A stretch of 64,000 nucleotides of DNA from Capillidium heterosporum (taxonomy: Eukaryota > Entomophthoromycota > Entomophthoromycetes > Entomophthorales > Capillidiaceae). The translations under genes were made by a program, and so were the position numbers. Shown piece by piece: positions 34,977 through 46,085 of the stretch (position 1 is the stretch's first letter; each line of letters starts with the position of its first letter). The DNA lies in contig WBMQ01000021.1 of assembly GCA_016630905.1 (NCBI GenBank), forward strand, positions 19,874 to 83,873. The letters run 5' to 3'. The notes below the pieces were generated by a model. That model was given only the letters and a program-made list of their open reading frames with translations, had not been told where the DNA came from and did no database searches.

Positions 34977-36192
34977 ATGCACAAACTCGACAGCCCAACC
35001 TCAAATGAAACAACTTATACAGCATCCTTCTTTGCCCAAACTCAAACCCAAACTCAAAATCCAGACCCAAACCCGCCCAAAAAACCTACTAGACTAGCTC
35101 AATGGTACCTCAGCCAATCTCGTAGAAGTCGTATCTTCCTCTCTTACATAGTCGACTGGATAGTTCTCATCGCATTCACCTGCCTATTCTTCAGTGTATA
35201 CCTCATACGTCCTGTTCAAATCCCTTTCGACTTGACCGAACCTTCTATAAGCTATCCATTTAAACCTAAGGAAACTATACCCAACGGCTTATTAATCGTA
35301 AGTTCATATATATAGGTTTATTTATTTATATCGATAAAGGGTATAGCTTTGGGTCTTCCCATCCTCTCCATCTTAACCATCGCCTTATTCGTAAGGAAAT
35401 CCCCACACGATCTCCATCACGGTATCTTAGGTACCTCGACAAATTTTACCTCAGCCAGCTGTACTTACCACTTTTAATATATAGGGCTATGTTTATCAAC
35501 CGCCTTGACCATGACTATAATTATTTTGTTTAAAACCTTTGTTGGACGCCATCGACCTGACTGGCTAGCACGGTGCCAACCTGCACCCAACTCCAAAAAC
35601 CCACCTTTTGGCCTAGCTACTATCGAAGTATGTACCAATACCAACTTGGATGTCTTAGATGAAGGGCAGCGTTCCTTCGCTTCGGGGCACACTGCACGTA
35701 AGTTTTTCCTCCTATTTTAACTTTTTAGCAAATCTTTTGTACTAATCTGTTCTTTAATAAGTGGCCTTCTCCAGCTTTATCTATCTTTCCTTGTACCTCA
35801 GTGGCAAACTCAAATTGTTTGATCGCAAAGGTCATGTCTACAAGACTTTGATTGTTATTTTACTGCCTTTAGTTGCTACTTATATTGGTCTTACGAGAAT
35901 TCAAGATTTCTGGCACCATTGGTCGGATGTCTTCGTCGGAGGTCTTACCGGCACCATTATTTCTATGTTCTGCTACCATCAGTACTATCCACCTTTATAT
36001 GCAAAGAATTGTAACATCCCTTATACACCCAGGGTCCCTAAAGATAAGGCGAAGGGTGGATTGTTGCAGCATGATAATCTAGCCGACCCTGAGTTGGAAG
36101 TCAAATTAGGTAATAAGGATTCAAACTCACCGGATCGAGAGCTTGAGGAAGCTGGGGGTGATGAAGAAGTTCGTAATGCCAATATGGTCTGA
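34977..36192 (+). CDS. PAP2-family lipid phosphate phosphatase (DPP1/LPP type)
   Basis: An integral membrane enzyme that dephosphorylates phosphatidate, diacylglycerol pyrophosphate and similar lipids. Four exons (34977-35297, 35340-35430, 35485-35697, 35762-36192) give 351 residues, with introns of 42, 54 and 64 nt. All three phosphatase signatures appear: KTFVGRHRP, SGHTALAFSSF (formed across the third intron) and TRIQDFWHHWSDVFVGG with the catalytic His. Hydrophobic spans include YIVDWIVLIAFTCLFFSVYL and GIALGLPILSILTIALFV, consistent with six membrane helices. The N-terminus is polar and Gln/Thr/Pro-rich, and the tail is acidic. The second donor (gtacct) is weak, but joining it restores the frame. 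Which lipid it prefers cannot be read from the sequence. Confidence 0.88.
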
Positions 36193-36455
36193 CATTAGCT
36201 ACGTTTGTACATATTATTCGGCCTTTTAAGTTGTACCTTAGGCCTTACCTTCGATCCCTACCTACACTTTCTCTACGGGTTAGATACGGCTTACTTTTCT
36301 ATATGTATACTTTCATTCTCAAAGCTAACTTTAACCTAATAAACATTTTAATATTTAAACTTAGATATTATTAAAGCATCGATAACATTAATTTTATTTA
36401 TTTAAAAACTCACAGAGATTTACATATGTTAGCATCTTATTTTTCAATTTTCACT

Positions 36456-39230
36456 TCATTTCTTTTGAAACTTAGTGACCATCCTGCGTAAATTCAAATT
36501 GAACTTCCCGTTCTCAGCATCCTTCCCATCCCCCTTCCCACTCTTCAATTCGGTTTGCTTAACTAATAGACTAATGGTTTCTAACTCCTTAGTGCTAGCT
36601 TTAACGGTCCTTGGGATCCCAGTTCCAACTTTTCCGTTGTGAGTCTTAGGCTTGCTAATGGTAGAGGGTTGATATAGGGATGAAGTTGAGGACGAAGTAG
36701 GTAGACTAGGCTTCCGAAGGGATTGGGTGGTCGATATGTGCGAAGCTGGGTTTGGATGAGCATCAATCAGATTCAAGTTGTTGATCATCGATATGTCGAT
36801 ATTATGGTTGGGGTGGTAGTTATTACTAGCGCTGGTAGGAATATTCGATCGCACCAAATTGGGACTACTATAGTTGTTGATGGTATACGTACCTTTCAAA
36901 CTAGTGTAAGCAGTTGGCTCCAACAGACTTTCCAGCTGGTTCAACCTGGAAGTTGTCATTGGGGTTGTTGTCATCGGTGTCGTAGTCGTAGTCTTAGGAG
37001 AAGTGACTGCATTGCTCGAAAAATTCCTTTGTACCGGTTTAGGTGAATGATGGTCCATCAGTAGGAACTCCAACTCGTTGACTTTGGTCACGCCGTTTTC
37101 AACCCCATGAGCTTTCTCCATACTACCCTTCCTATCGTTCAAACTAGTAATACTAATGCTATTTGTATTACTGTTGATGTTGAAGTTGTCTGATCCATCG
37201 GAGATGATGCTGTTGTTGAACATCTGTGAACTGTCGATGTTGGAGTGGTACGAGTTGAACTTATCCTGATAAGTTAAGGCTCGGTGCAGTACAGTGGAGT
37301 CCAAACTGATGTCCAAACTATCGTCGTTAATGTCTTCTAGACCACTTAGGTTGGGGTTGATGTCGAATTTGCGCTGCAGCGCGTTGTGGGAGATGGACCT
37401 ACGAATGACACTGATCTTGGAGTTGCGCTTTATGTGCAAGTAATGGTGTTGTTGGGGTTGGGATTGCTGTTGGTTAGCTTTGAAGTTGGCACGGTGGCTA
37501 CTGATGTTGGTAGCAGTGTTATAAGGAGTTGGGGTAGGAGTATGGGTCGGCGGCATGGGGAATGCCATTAACATACCTTCATCCTCATCGCTTAAACCCA
37601 AACTCTCGCCGTCAATGTCGCCATCACTGTTGCCAACTTTGCTCCCAGTTAAATCCCTACTCAGGTTATTTAAGCTACATAGGGACTGAGCCGACTTGTT
37701 CTTAATGATACTCGAACTGCCTGACTTCAAGCTTTCATTGATGGTAAAGAACAAATTAGGGGAGATCATCTCCACTTCGTTCGACTTGTTTAGTAGGAGG
37801 TTGGAGTTGGATAGAGAGTTTGCGTGATCAGTGATATCGATATCCAGGTCAGAATCCAGTTCAGAGGAGGGAGTCGAGGTCGAGTTGCAGGTGATCATGG
37901 TCTCCATCATATCTTCAACCGATTTACTGCTATTGGTACTGATGGGTTTGGAGATGGTGTTGATATCAGTGGCCATCTCGGGGGAGAATAGAGGTGGGGG
38001 TGGGAAGACGTTGCTCAAGACCGATTGTAGACCTTGGTCCTTATGCACTTTTTCTCCCTCGTTATCAAGTTTTAGCTCCTCAGTGGCGTTAATGACAGCA
38101 TCTGTAGTGTCCTTCAGATCTACCTCGACAAAGGTTTTATCAACCAGCTGGTTTTTAGGGGTTGTGTTGCCTTTGTGGATGTTAATATCTGGATTAACGA
38201 CGAACAGCTTGGATTTGACTTTGGCTTTAGCCTTGGATTTCGAGCTTCCTTTGATTTCCGGGTTGACTTTGGTCTTGTTGAGGTTCAGCTTGTTAACCTT
38301 GAACGAGGAGTTCTTGAGTTCAAGGGGTGGTGGACAACACTTGGTCTTCATCTGTCGACCATTAAGATCCTTGTTGAGGTACCTTAGGCCAATATCCGAT
38401 TCCTTATTCTTGGGTTCAGGTTCTTCGCGGATGGTTTCTACCTTGTCTCTGGGCATGGGGCAATCGGGTAGAGGTGGAGGGATGTCTTTACTTTGACCAT
38501 CAGCAATGATGTCCAAGTTTGATTTCCCGGTTAACTTGAGTAGAGCTTCGTTGACGCTATCTCTCAACTTAACTTTGTCGAGGTGGTCGTTGTTTACGGT
38601 AGAGTTCTCGTTGAAATTTAGTTTGTAGGGCAGTGGGGAACTTAGACCGCGCTCTCGCTCCTTACCGGCACTAAACCTAAAGTCAATGGGGGAGGATATC
38701 GGTATGGATATGCGGATCCTCTGACCTAGATCCACCGGGGGTAAGAAGTGTGATTCAGTACCAGTCTCATATTTACTCCTCAATCTTTCAATATCATGTT
38801 CGTTCAGTATTGGATTTTCGGTGGCTTTGTTGCTGTCGAAATCAAAGTTCATGAAGTTCAAGTTCAAATTGGCGTCACTGCTGCTAACCAGCTGAGTTAT
38901 AGGCGTGTTCCTTCGACTAGCTTTGATCGACGGTAGACTATTGAATTCCTCGTCTTTGAAGTGCTGAAACTTCAGTTCCACCAGTTTGGATAGGTCAGAG
39001 CAAGTCCCCCTTGGTATGCTAGGTAGTCCAACCAACTCGATTTTATCGATGTTCTGTGGCTTACTGACTTCGGTGGGTCGCTTGCTGCTTTCTAAACTGG
39101 TAGGTAGCTGTCTCAAACTTTGCTCTTCCTTCTTGGGCTTAGAGAACAGTGGGTTCTTGGTGAAGATCTGTCGGATCCCACTGGGCTTCCGTTGGATGTA
39201 CTCCTTTTCTGCTATCAGTTTGGATTCCAT
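36456..39230 (-). CDS. 924-residue low-complexity protein of unknown function
   Basis: A single long open frame with Ser/Asn/Thr-rich, largely disordered sequence. I recognise no domain. Notable pieces are a basic N-terminus (RKPSGIRQIFTKNPLFSKPK), a poly-Lys/Ala stretch (SSKSKAKAKVKSKL), Pro-rich patches (PPPLPDCPMP, FPPPPLFSPE, PTHTPTPTP), a Gln/His tract, and a basic C-terminus (FNLNLRRMVTKFQKK) that could bind membrane or a partner. The two basic, hydrophobic ends around a disordered middle suggest a regulatory or scaffold protein, but this is only inference. Codon use and the intact 2.8-kb frame support a real gene. It could extend further upstream through an intron, which I cannot show. 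Confidence 0.75.
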   Translation of the reverse strand: MESKLIAEKEYIQRKPSGIRQIFTKNPLFSKPKKEEQSLRQLPTSLESSKRPTEVSKPQNIDKIELVGLPSIPRGTCSDLSKLVELKFQHFKDEEFNSLPSIKASRRNTPITQLVSSSDANLNLNFMNFDFDSNKATENPILNEHDIERLRSKYETGTESHFLPPVDLGQRIRISIPISSPIDFRFSAGKERERGLSSPLPYKLNFNENSTVNNDHLDKVKLRDSVNEALLKLTGKSNLDIIADGQSKDIPPPLPDCPMPRDKVETIREEPEPKNKESDIGLRYLNKDLNGRQMKTKCCPPPLELKNSSFKVNKLNLNKTKVNPEIKGSSKSKAKAKVKSKLFVVNPDINIHKGNTTPKNQLVDKTFVEVDLKDTTDAVINATEELKLDNEGEKVHKDQGLQSVLSNVFPPPPLFSPEMATDINTISKPISTNSSKSVEDMMETMITCNSTSTPSSELDSDLDIDITDHANSLSNSNLLLNKSNEVEMISPNLFFTINESLKSGSSSIIKNKSAQSLCSLNNLSRDLTGSKVGNSDGDIDGESLGLSDEDEGMLMAFPMPPTHTPTPTPYNTATNISSHRANFKANQQQSQPQQHHYLHIKRNSKISVIRRSISHNALQRKFDINPNLSGLEDINDDSLDISLDSTVLHRALTYQDKFNSYHSNIDSSQMFNNSIISDGSDNFNINSNTNSISITSLNDRKGSMEKAHGVENGVTKVNELEFLLMDHHSPKPVQRNFSSNAVTSPKTTTTTPMTTTPMTTSRLNQLESLLEPTAYTSLKGTYTINNYSSPNLVRSNIPTSASNNYHPNHNIDISMINNLNLIDAHPNPASHISTTQSLRKPSLPTSSSTSSLYQPSTISKPKTHNGKVGTGIPRTVKASTKELETISLLVKQTELKSGKGDGKDAENGKFNLNLRRMVTKFQKK

Positions 39231-40500
39231 ACTTGGTGAATATGCTGGCTATATCGATGTTGGTGATGCTGGTGATGCCTTGAAAAAGATAGTGTAGAAA
39301 AGTTGAAGCGAGGTTGAACTAAATGGGAAAATTTATAGGTGGTGGAAACAATTAGAGTTGTATGATTTTAAAGGGTTTGAAACCGTTTTATACCAATTTT
39401 ATTATCGGACACTAATAAAATGTAGTAATGGAATAGCTTATTAATTCCTAAAGGTTGGCTAACTACGACTAAGTTATATCGTTACGAGGGATGAAATTAA
39501 TTGCTGCAATTAATTGTAGGTGCGAGGGTACGTATGTCTCCATTAATATATGTCTTTTTCGTAATTAGAGTTTACCCATGTTAAAAACCCGGGGTATGGC
39601 AAGTAAAGCTAGATCAAAGTCCTTAGCGAGAACATGTAAAGTCTACATGGCAATTTCGAGGCGTTGAGAAAATTGATCTCGAAATTTTAGCTTCATGTAG
39701 ACCATATGCTTTTATCATGTGGGGTTATTTTGTTGCAATAGCTTAATTGATATTTAAAGCTATAGTGGATTTTCATATGCCTAAAATCGTTGAATTTGAA
39801 ATCATGTAAAAGCTGTATATTACTGTGTCCGGAAAATCCATACGAGTCTTTGTAAGCCCACTGTAGAAACTTGCTCTGATTTTCCAGAACAGACGAATGC
39901 TATACGTCTGTACCCAAAACCATCCAAATGTGTGCTGGATGATTTATTTAGGAGGGTTAACGATATCCTCCAGTTTACTATTAATATATTTATCCTCTAA
40001 TGGCCTGAAAATCTTTGAAACCGCAAAAGCTTTGATTAGTTTAATTTAGCAAAAAATTTCTAAAAAATGCCTGTCAAAATTAAAGTTTATGATTGCATAA
40101 GGTTGCCGTTATTGTTGGGGTATAAAGGCTATTTGAAAGGGATAGCTAGACGATAAAGAAGCCTTCATTATGCCCGATTTTGAGAAATGAAAGGTTGCTA
40201 ACTTTTTCCAAACGGCGGCGCTACTCTAGTCTGATAAATTGCAGTAATTCAAAACGGCTGTATAATAGTCAACAAAGGGTATGTTTACCTAAGGATGTAG
40301 GGTAAGAGCCCATCTCTACAATACTATCAATAATTTGAATGTAGCATTCAAACTCAATGAACCACTAGTACCCGTTTTATGTTTATAGGGGTTTATTTCT
40401 TGTGACATGCAAAAATATAGTACTGAATCAATAAAGATTGCAATTTAGTTGGCTATTATGATGTCTATTGATTAATTCTTATATTTGATACTTACTACAA
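39231..40500. other. Intergenic region with an inverted repeat
   Basis: No gene could be supported. It contains the strong hairpin at 39641-39702, listed separately, and a near-palindrome around 39495-39516 (aattaattgctgcaattaatt). Confidence 0.4.
39641..39702. repeat. 62-bp inverted repeat (hairpin)
   Basis: Outer arms gtctacatg (39641-39649) and catgtagac (39694-39702) are perfect complements. Inner arms aatttcgag (39652-39660) and ctcgaaatt (39678-39686) are also perfect. They are separated by asymmetric internal loops and a 17-nt terminal loop. It could be a structured RNA, a dyad binding site or the remnant of a small inverted-repeat element. Confidence 0.6.
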
Positions 40501-41030
40501 GATATAAACTTTTATAACTCTAACATACCATAGTATTTAAGACTACTAGGCCATGAAATATATATATGGTAAAATAACTACTAAAATGATAATATATATA
40601 AATATACTAAATGCTAGTATTTTAAGCTAATTTAATAATTATTTCTATTAATTAGTCTAAAAAGAGTACTTTTTATATCCTTATAAGAAAAAATTAATTA
40701 ATAAATTGACTTATAAGTAGCTATAGCATTATTTAATAATATATTTAAAATATTAGTATTATTATAAGGCTAGTCTAATGCTTTATGCATTTATATATTT
40801 TAATTTATTATTCTTTAAATATTAAATAAGAAAAATATTTTAAATTAAGCTAAAGTTTAAGTTTAGTAACTTTAATAAATAGCTAGATATCTTTAAGCTA
40901 AAAGTTAAGTTTAATTATTTTAAATAATATAAACTATTTTTAAAGTTATATAGAATCATCTTTATACTTATTCTACTTAAGATAGAATGTTAGCTTTATT
41001 AAATATTGCTACTTGATTTTTAAAAGATAT

Positions 41031-41646
41031 TATTAAAAAACATCTACTAAAAGCACTTACCAGCAAAAGTCAACTAGGCAGTAATGATAGCTAATACTTT
41101 ATAAAAGCTAAGAAAGTTAACACAAAGGTTATGCAAAAAGGATAATTGTGCTTGGTATTGGATCTAGAGGCAGTAAGCAGATAGAACTACTCTAACTATA
41201 GCTATAAAACTAAGAAATATAGTCAAATCTATTGTTTAGCTTAAGTTTTCAGATTTGGTTTAGTTTAGGTTATTGATTCAGGTTAGGTTAATGTAACTTT
41301 TAGTCTTGAAGGGATGCAAATTATCAGTTTTCAATTATACTATGCAGGGAGTCTATACTATGCCAATAGTAGAAGAAAATATCAAATGTTCAATATATTT
41401 ATTTAATAATTATTTGATCTACTACTAAGTTCACCATGGGCCTTATATAGGTAACTTGTCTTTAGTAGTCAATATTCCAAATACTTATTTGGTTTTTCTG
41501 AAAGATAATTATAATTATTAAGAAGTGTAAGGGATAAGACATAGTAACTACAGGGTTAATTACTTGATTTTTATTATAAAGGCATTTCTAAACTTAAATT
41601 TAGTTTATAGGTAAAACTACAACTAATCTAAAAATATTTCCTTATA
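41031..41646 (+). repeat. Solo LTR family C, isolated copy
   Basis: Collinear with 4987-5641 throughout. It shares, for example, the blocks ctaggcagtaatgatagcta and ccttatataggtaacttgtc. It is moderately preserved with decayed ends TATTAAAAAACATC...TTTCCTTATA. Flanking 5-mers (gatat/tatgt) do not match. It shows that the LTR family is not confined to the 5-21 kb cluster. Confidence 0.7.
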
Positions 41647-43001
41647 TATGTTTTATTAATAAAAAGTATTTTTAATATATATTTTAAATAAACTACTTTA
41701 TATTTAAAATATATTTAAGGTTTACTAATTACTAACTAAGAATATTATAAAATTATAGTTGAAATTTTAATTAGTTAATAATTAAATTACTTACTAAAAT
41801 ATTTAAATAGTATTTTATATATTTACAAAGTATAATGAATTATTTACTATAATATTTATAGTAAACTTTTATTATAACTTATTTTTTAAAATTAATCTAC
41901 TATTATATTAAAAGTTAGTAATAGTTTCAATTTTTAATAAAAAAGATATAAAAATAAGTAACTTATAGCTAAAAAATACTAAATTAATAAAATTATTTAT
42001 AGTATTTACTATATATAGTAGCTTTTAGCTATCTTTAATACTATTTCTTTTAAACTAATATTTATACTCTATTATTACTATTCTTAAGCTTAACTACTAG
42101 TTTAGCTTTTAACTATAAATAATTTAAATTAAATATTTAGTTTTAAAAATTCAATTTTCTTTAAGATTTAAATAGTAAAGTCAATGGTAATAAAATATAA
42201 CTTTAGCTATAAGAAAAAACACTAATTATAAAAAATTAGTTTAAAAGCTTTGAATATTAAAATACTATTTAAACTAACTTTACTACTACTACTAATAGCT
42301 ATGCTAGTAGATATTCCTATTTATATAGTTATTTATATTACATAATATTTAGAGAAAAGTATTTATCTAACTATTATATAGCTTTATCTAAGTTAAAATC
42401 TTAAAACTAATAAATAATTACAAACTAGAAATTCAGCTTACTTTTATTTTAAAAATTATTTATACTTTTTAATATTGTTCTAAATTAAAATGATTTTTCC
42501 TATATCTAAATAGGTTTAATATAAATATTTAACTTATTTCTACTTTTAAAACTTATTCTGGTTTTATATAACTATTTTAGCAATTAGTATAATATAGTTT
42601 AGCTTTAATTTTAATATAATCAAAATTAAATCTCATCTTTTAGTCTATTATATTACTATATGATAGAATCTGGTACATTTCTATAATAATTAATTAGTTT
42701 TATAGTTTTTATCATAGCACATCATATCTAAGTTTTAGCTGCAATAGTTTATAAAATCCTGCTAATGCATAAAAGTTTTCAATATAAATTAGGTAAAAGA
42801 TCATATTAACTGACAGATAATTGAATTAATTTTTAGTAAAGCTTAGGTTTTGGCTTTGTAGTGATTCTCTAAACTTGGATATATTGTTTAATCCAGAAAT
42901 ATCATTATTTGTTTCAGTACCATCCATCGATATACTTTTAAGACGGACCATGCACCAAACTAATAGTGCATTATTCTAGATCGAGATAGGTCTGCAAATA
43001 T

Positions 43002-43034
43002 CCAACTTTTCATATGTAAGTATATGAAAGTTGG
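43002..43034. repeat. Short inverted repeat upstream of the secreted protein gene
   Basis: Arms ccaacttttcatat (43002-43015) and atatgaaagttgg (43022-43034) are complementary apart from one bulged base, around a 6-nt loop. It is possibly a regulatory dyad, about 620 bp before the ATG at 43652. Confidence 0.4.
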
Positions 43035-43651
43035 CTATAGATCCTATCAAAACTCGGAGCTTTAGATGTGGAAAGTTCTCAAAGGTTATGCCATCTCAGA
43101 CCCATTTCTTTACAGGGTGACTTATATCGAAACTAGGGTGTCTTTTTATGTTGTTTGAACCTATTTGAAATGGCTAGCTTCAAGAGCGTTGTCCATATTT
43201 TATCATAGCATGTTAATCAATACTGGCAATCAATCAACTAGAAATTTGATAAACTTGACCGTTATTCCATAAATTTTGCATACCTTTACACTTGAGAAAT
43301 CAATCCTATAAACAAACACTATCCATGAATACTATAAAAGGCTTAATCTATTGAATGTGTTTATCTTTAAATTTTCATTAGTGTTTAAAATAGTCCAATA
43401 TATAGTGAGCTAATTATATCAAATGCAAACTCAATCGAAAATTCATTTTATTAGATTTAGAAATTTGCCGATATTATATTGAAACATAATACCAGGAAAC
43501 AACTATAATTGAAATATATATATTAGGAATATTTCGATAGGATGCTATTTAGAATTCATTTGATCTGAAGATCTATACTTTTAAAATTCATATATAATAT
43601 ACATCATCTCTAAAAAGTAACCTCCAATAACTATACTGACAAAATTTCAAG

Positions 43652-44545
43652 ATGAAGTTACTATATTTGAGTTTATTTTCAAGTTTATCATTAGGTAAAA
43701 AATATCTTTTTAATCCCATTCCATAACATCCTCTAATACCTACACATAAGCTTTCGAACTATCAATCAATACAAGCCCTACCAAAGCTTCGTCGATAAAT
43801 ATAAACACACTACTCAAAGACATTGTTGGATTCTATAGCGAACCTAAAGTAACTTTACAACTATACAAAGCCATACTAACATACATTTCCATCACCACCA
43901 TTCAGCCATCCGGCCCAGTGGCAGCTAACTTCTCCAACATCGAACTTCTGGAGTTAGATCCCGATTTGACTTACTATCGTGAACGACCCTCTTGTGACCG
44001 CTGTAAGAAGTTGAACTTTGTACCATCTAAAGGCAACTACAAAATTCTACATCCCACGTAAGTAGTATCTGATTCATTTTCGAATCTTAGGTTACTAACC
44101 CTACTTACCCAACCATGTAACTTTAGCTTAACCAAAACCAATCACCTCAAGACCTTCACCTTCAACCAAAACTTCAGAGATATCACCAAAGACTTCAAGG
44201 CTGAAATTGACTTTTCGGCCCATCAGTTGATCTTGATCGAATTCGACATCGTACATCGTTTGAATAAGCTGGATGACAACTGTGATGTCAGTTCGAGCCA
44301 CGACATATGGTGATTTTTATTATGTAGGCTATGTTTTAAACTAATCTCCGTTTGTGTTATAAAGTGCATCGAAAATTGCAGGTACCGTATGTGCAGCTGA
44401 TGGAAAATGTCGTTTGGAAGGGAGGGTAAGCTTTATTAGATGATTTATTCTAATGTGAACTCTAAAGTACAAGACCAGATGTTCGGAAGACGATTGTGAT
44501 ACTGAAGTTGGCTATAATTGTATCAAAGGGTTGTGCCTACCTTAG
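43652..44545 (+). CDS. Secreted cysteine-rich protein, five exons, unknown function
   Basis: There is no long frame here. I join 43652-43694, 43751-44057, 44127-44309, 44365-44425 and 44474-44545 (introns 56, 69, 55 and 48 nt, all GT-AG) to 221 residues with consistent phases and a clean stop. The first exon plus junction encodes a signal peptide (MKLLYLSLFSSLSLA). The middle part is about 140 residues with one CDRC pair, and I do not recognise the fold. The last about 50 residues hold eight cysteines (CDVSSSHDIC..., GTVCAADGKC, TRCSEDDC, YNCIKGLC). This spacing resembles small EGF- or toxin-like disulfide modules and could form four disulfides. It sits just beyond an AT-rich RIP block, a common setting for fungal effector-type proteins, but function is not established. 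The third donor (gtgatt) is the weakest splice call. Confidence 0.7.
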
Positions 44546-45381
44546 TTAGTATTCTATTAAAATTCTAATCTTTAAAAGCAATATATTTACTTTAGCAACT
44601 GATAACATTGGCTTGAAAGTTTATATGGTATATCAACAAAGCAATGGATAGTTTGCATAGATTTTGGTTTAAGAGGTTATATTTTTAAGATTTTGCAAGA
44701 GCTAGTGGTAAGGCTATAGATTGTTGAATCGATATCTATCAAATCTTGATGAAAACATTTAATTTTGAAAAGTATATTCGCTACAAATAATTTCCGATAA
44801 TAGCATATCAAGTAGAGTTTAGTCGATGGATCCCATTATCAAAGGTAATATTCGAATCGATGGATCTATTTAGTTCCAAAAGACCTTGAACATCAACTCA
44901 AAACTAAAAATTTTAAAGACATCAATCCAAAGATGAGGGGACGTTGTAGATCAATATAGTAAAGAAATGAACAAGATGAGCCGAAGCCAATTAGGAAGCT
45001 AGGTTTGAAAAGGGGAGAAGATACAGATAAATGGCAAACAAATTTGTATTGCTGAGCTACGATCTAATCTAGATAAAAAATGGGATGGGTATTGATAGGA
45101 GATGAATAAAGTAGTAAGGTCTTGGTGGTATTTAAAATAGAAAAATAAAGCTCTTCAAAAAGGTTCAAGTGAAATATTAAATGTCCTTGAATACCGGTTG
45201 AGTATTAAAATTAAGTGCATATATATATTAAATGCAAAGTCCAACTAAACTAAATACATGTACATAACTAAAGCGTAAAAAAATGAAAAAGTTCAAATTT
45301 TAAACCTTTACTTGCTATACCATCTACTTATGAAAAGAGAATAAACACCAATCGAAAAATATCTTCTCCAAATCTTTAACT
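44546..45381. other. Intergenic between convergent genes, no feature seen
   Basis: 3' flanks of the secreted protein gene and of UBC13. No frame, repeat or RNA gene was recognised. Confidence 0.4.
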
Positions 45382-46085
45382 TCAGATCGCATATTTCTCA
45401 GTCCATTCCTTAGCTACATATTAAAAAAGTAAAATAAAATACAGTTTAGAATGATGCAAAGTATAAAATCCTAAATAATTACCAGTGCGAATTGCTGAAG
45501 CTTCATCTTCCTTCCACTGTTGAGCAACATCATTAGCAAGCGGGTCGTCAGGGTTAGGTGCCGAAAGTAAAGCTTGGATTGATAACAAGACAGTACGAAT
45601 CTGTAAAGCAGGAGACCATCGATCTATTTGTTATCAACAAAGAAAAAGTCAATTCATTAATACTCATGAAATAGCAAATTACCTTTCAATATATCCAGGC
45701 AAATTCTGCCCAACTTGTCGATGTTGGGGTGGTACAGCTTCGTCAAAAAGCGAACTTTGGGAGGTGCCATTGGGTACTCCTCCGGTAAAAATAACTCCAA
45801 TTTGAATTGGCCACCTAAATTTCAAAATTTAAAATACCGCATTAATACTTTTTTCTCTTTTCGCTTTAAAACTAAAAAATAATTACCTTCGAAAGGAGAT
45901 TGGGAAGGACCTTCAATCTTAACATCAAAGTATCGTAGGTTGTCTTCGTGAGGTTTGGCATCGATACCAGGAGCTGGATCTAACATAAGACGTTCGATCT
46001 CCTATTAAAGATTATAGATGCTTAAATTTAAAAAGTATATGGCTCAATTTACTTTAGTTATTCTTCTGGGTAATGCACTACTCAT
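45382..46085 (-). CDS. UBC13: Ubiquitin-conjugating enzyme E2 Ubc13 (UBE2N)
   Basis: Partners with an Mms2/Uev1 variant to build Lys63-linked ubiquitin chains for error-free post-replication repair (PCNA) and signalling. Five exons (46085-46053, 46001-45887, 45814-45683, 45623-45483, 45413-45382) give 150 residues, the family length. Introns are 51, 72, 59 and 69 nt. The sequence follows the Ubc13 pattern throughout: the N-terminus [12 protein letters not shown], the conserved HPN, the active-site cysteine C88 in [14 protein letters not shown], then [18 protein letters not shown] and the C-terminal [20 protein letters not shown] keeps the Met used for RING-ligase binding. It is divergent from the SHMT gene across a 1.08-kb region. 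Identification is very secure. Confidence 0.95.

Larger units (their letters stand above)
40501..43651. other. Third AT-rich block and flank
   Basis: About 40540-41030 and 41650-42640 are RIP-like AT-rich DNA without frames. A family C LTR lies between. From about 42700 composition normalises and forms the upstream region of the secreted cysteine-rich protein gene, including an inverted repeat at 43002-43034. Confidence 0.45.

Noticed and set aside
37386-38496. Plus-strand frames opposite the 924-residue gene (up to 221 codons)
   Set aside because: They are complements of Ser/Asn/Asp-rich codons of the real minus-strand gene. The minus-strand frame is four times longer and uninterrupted.
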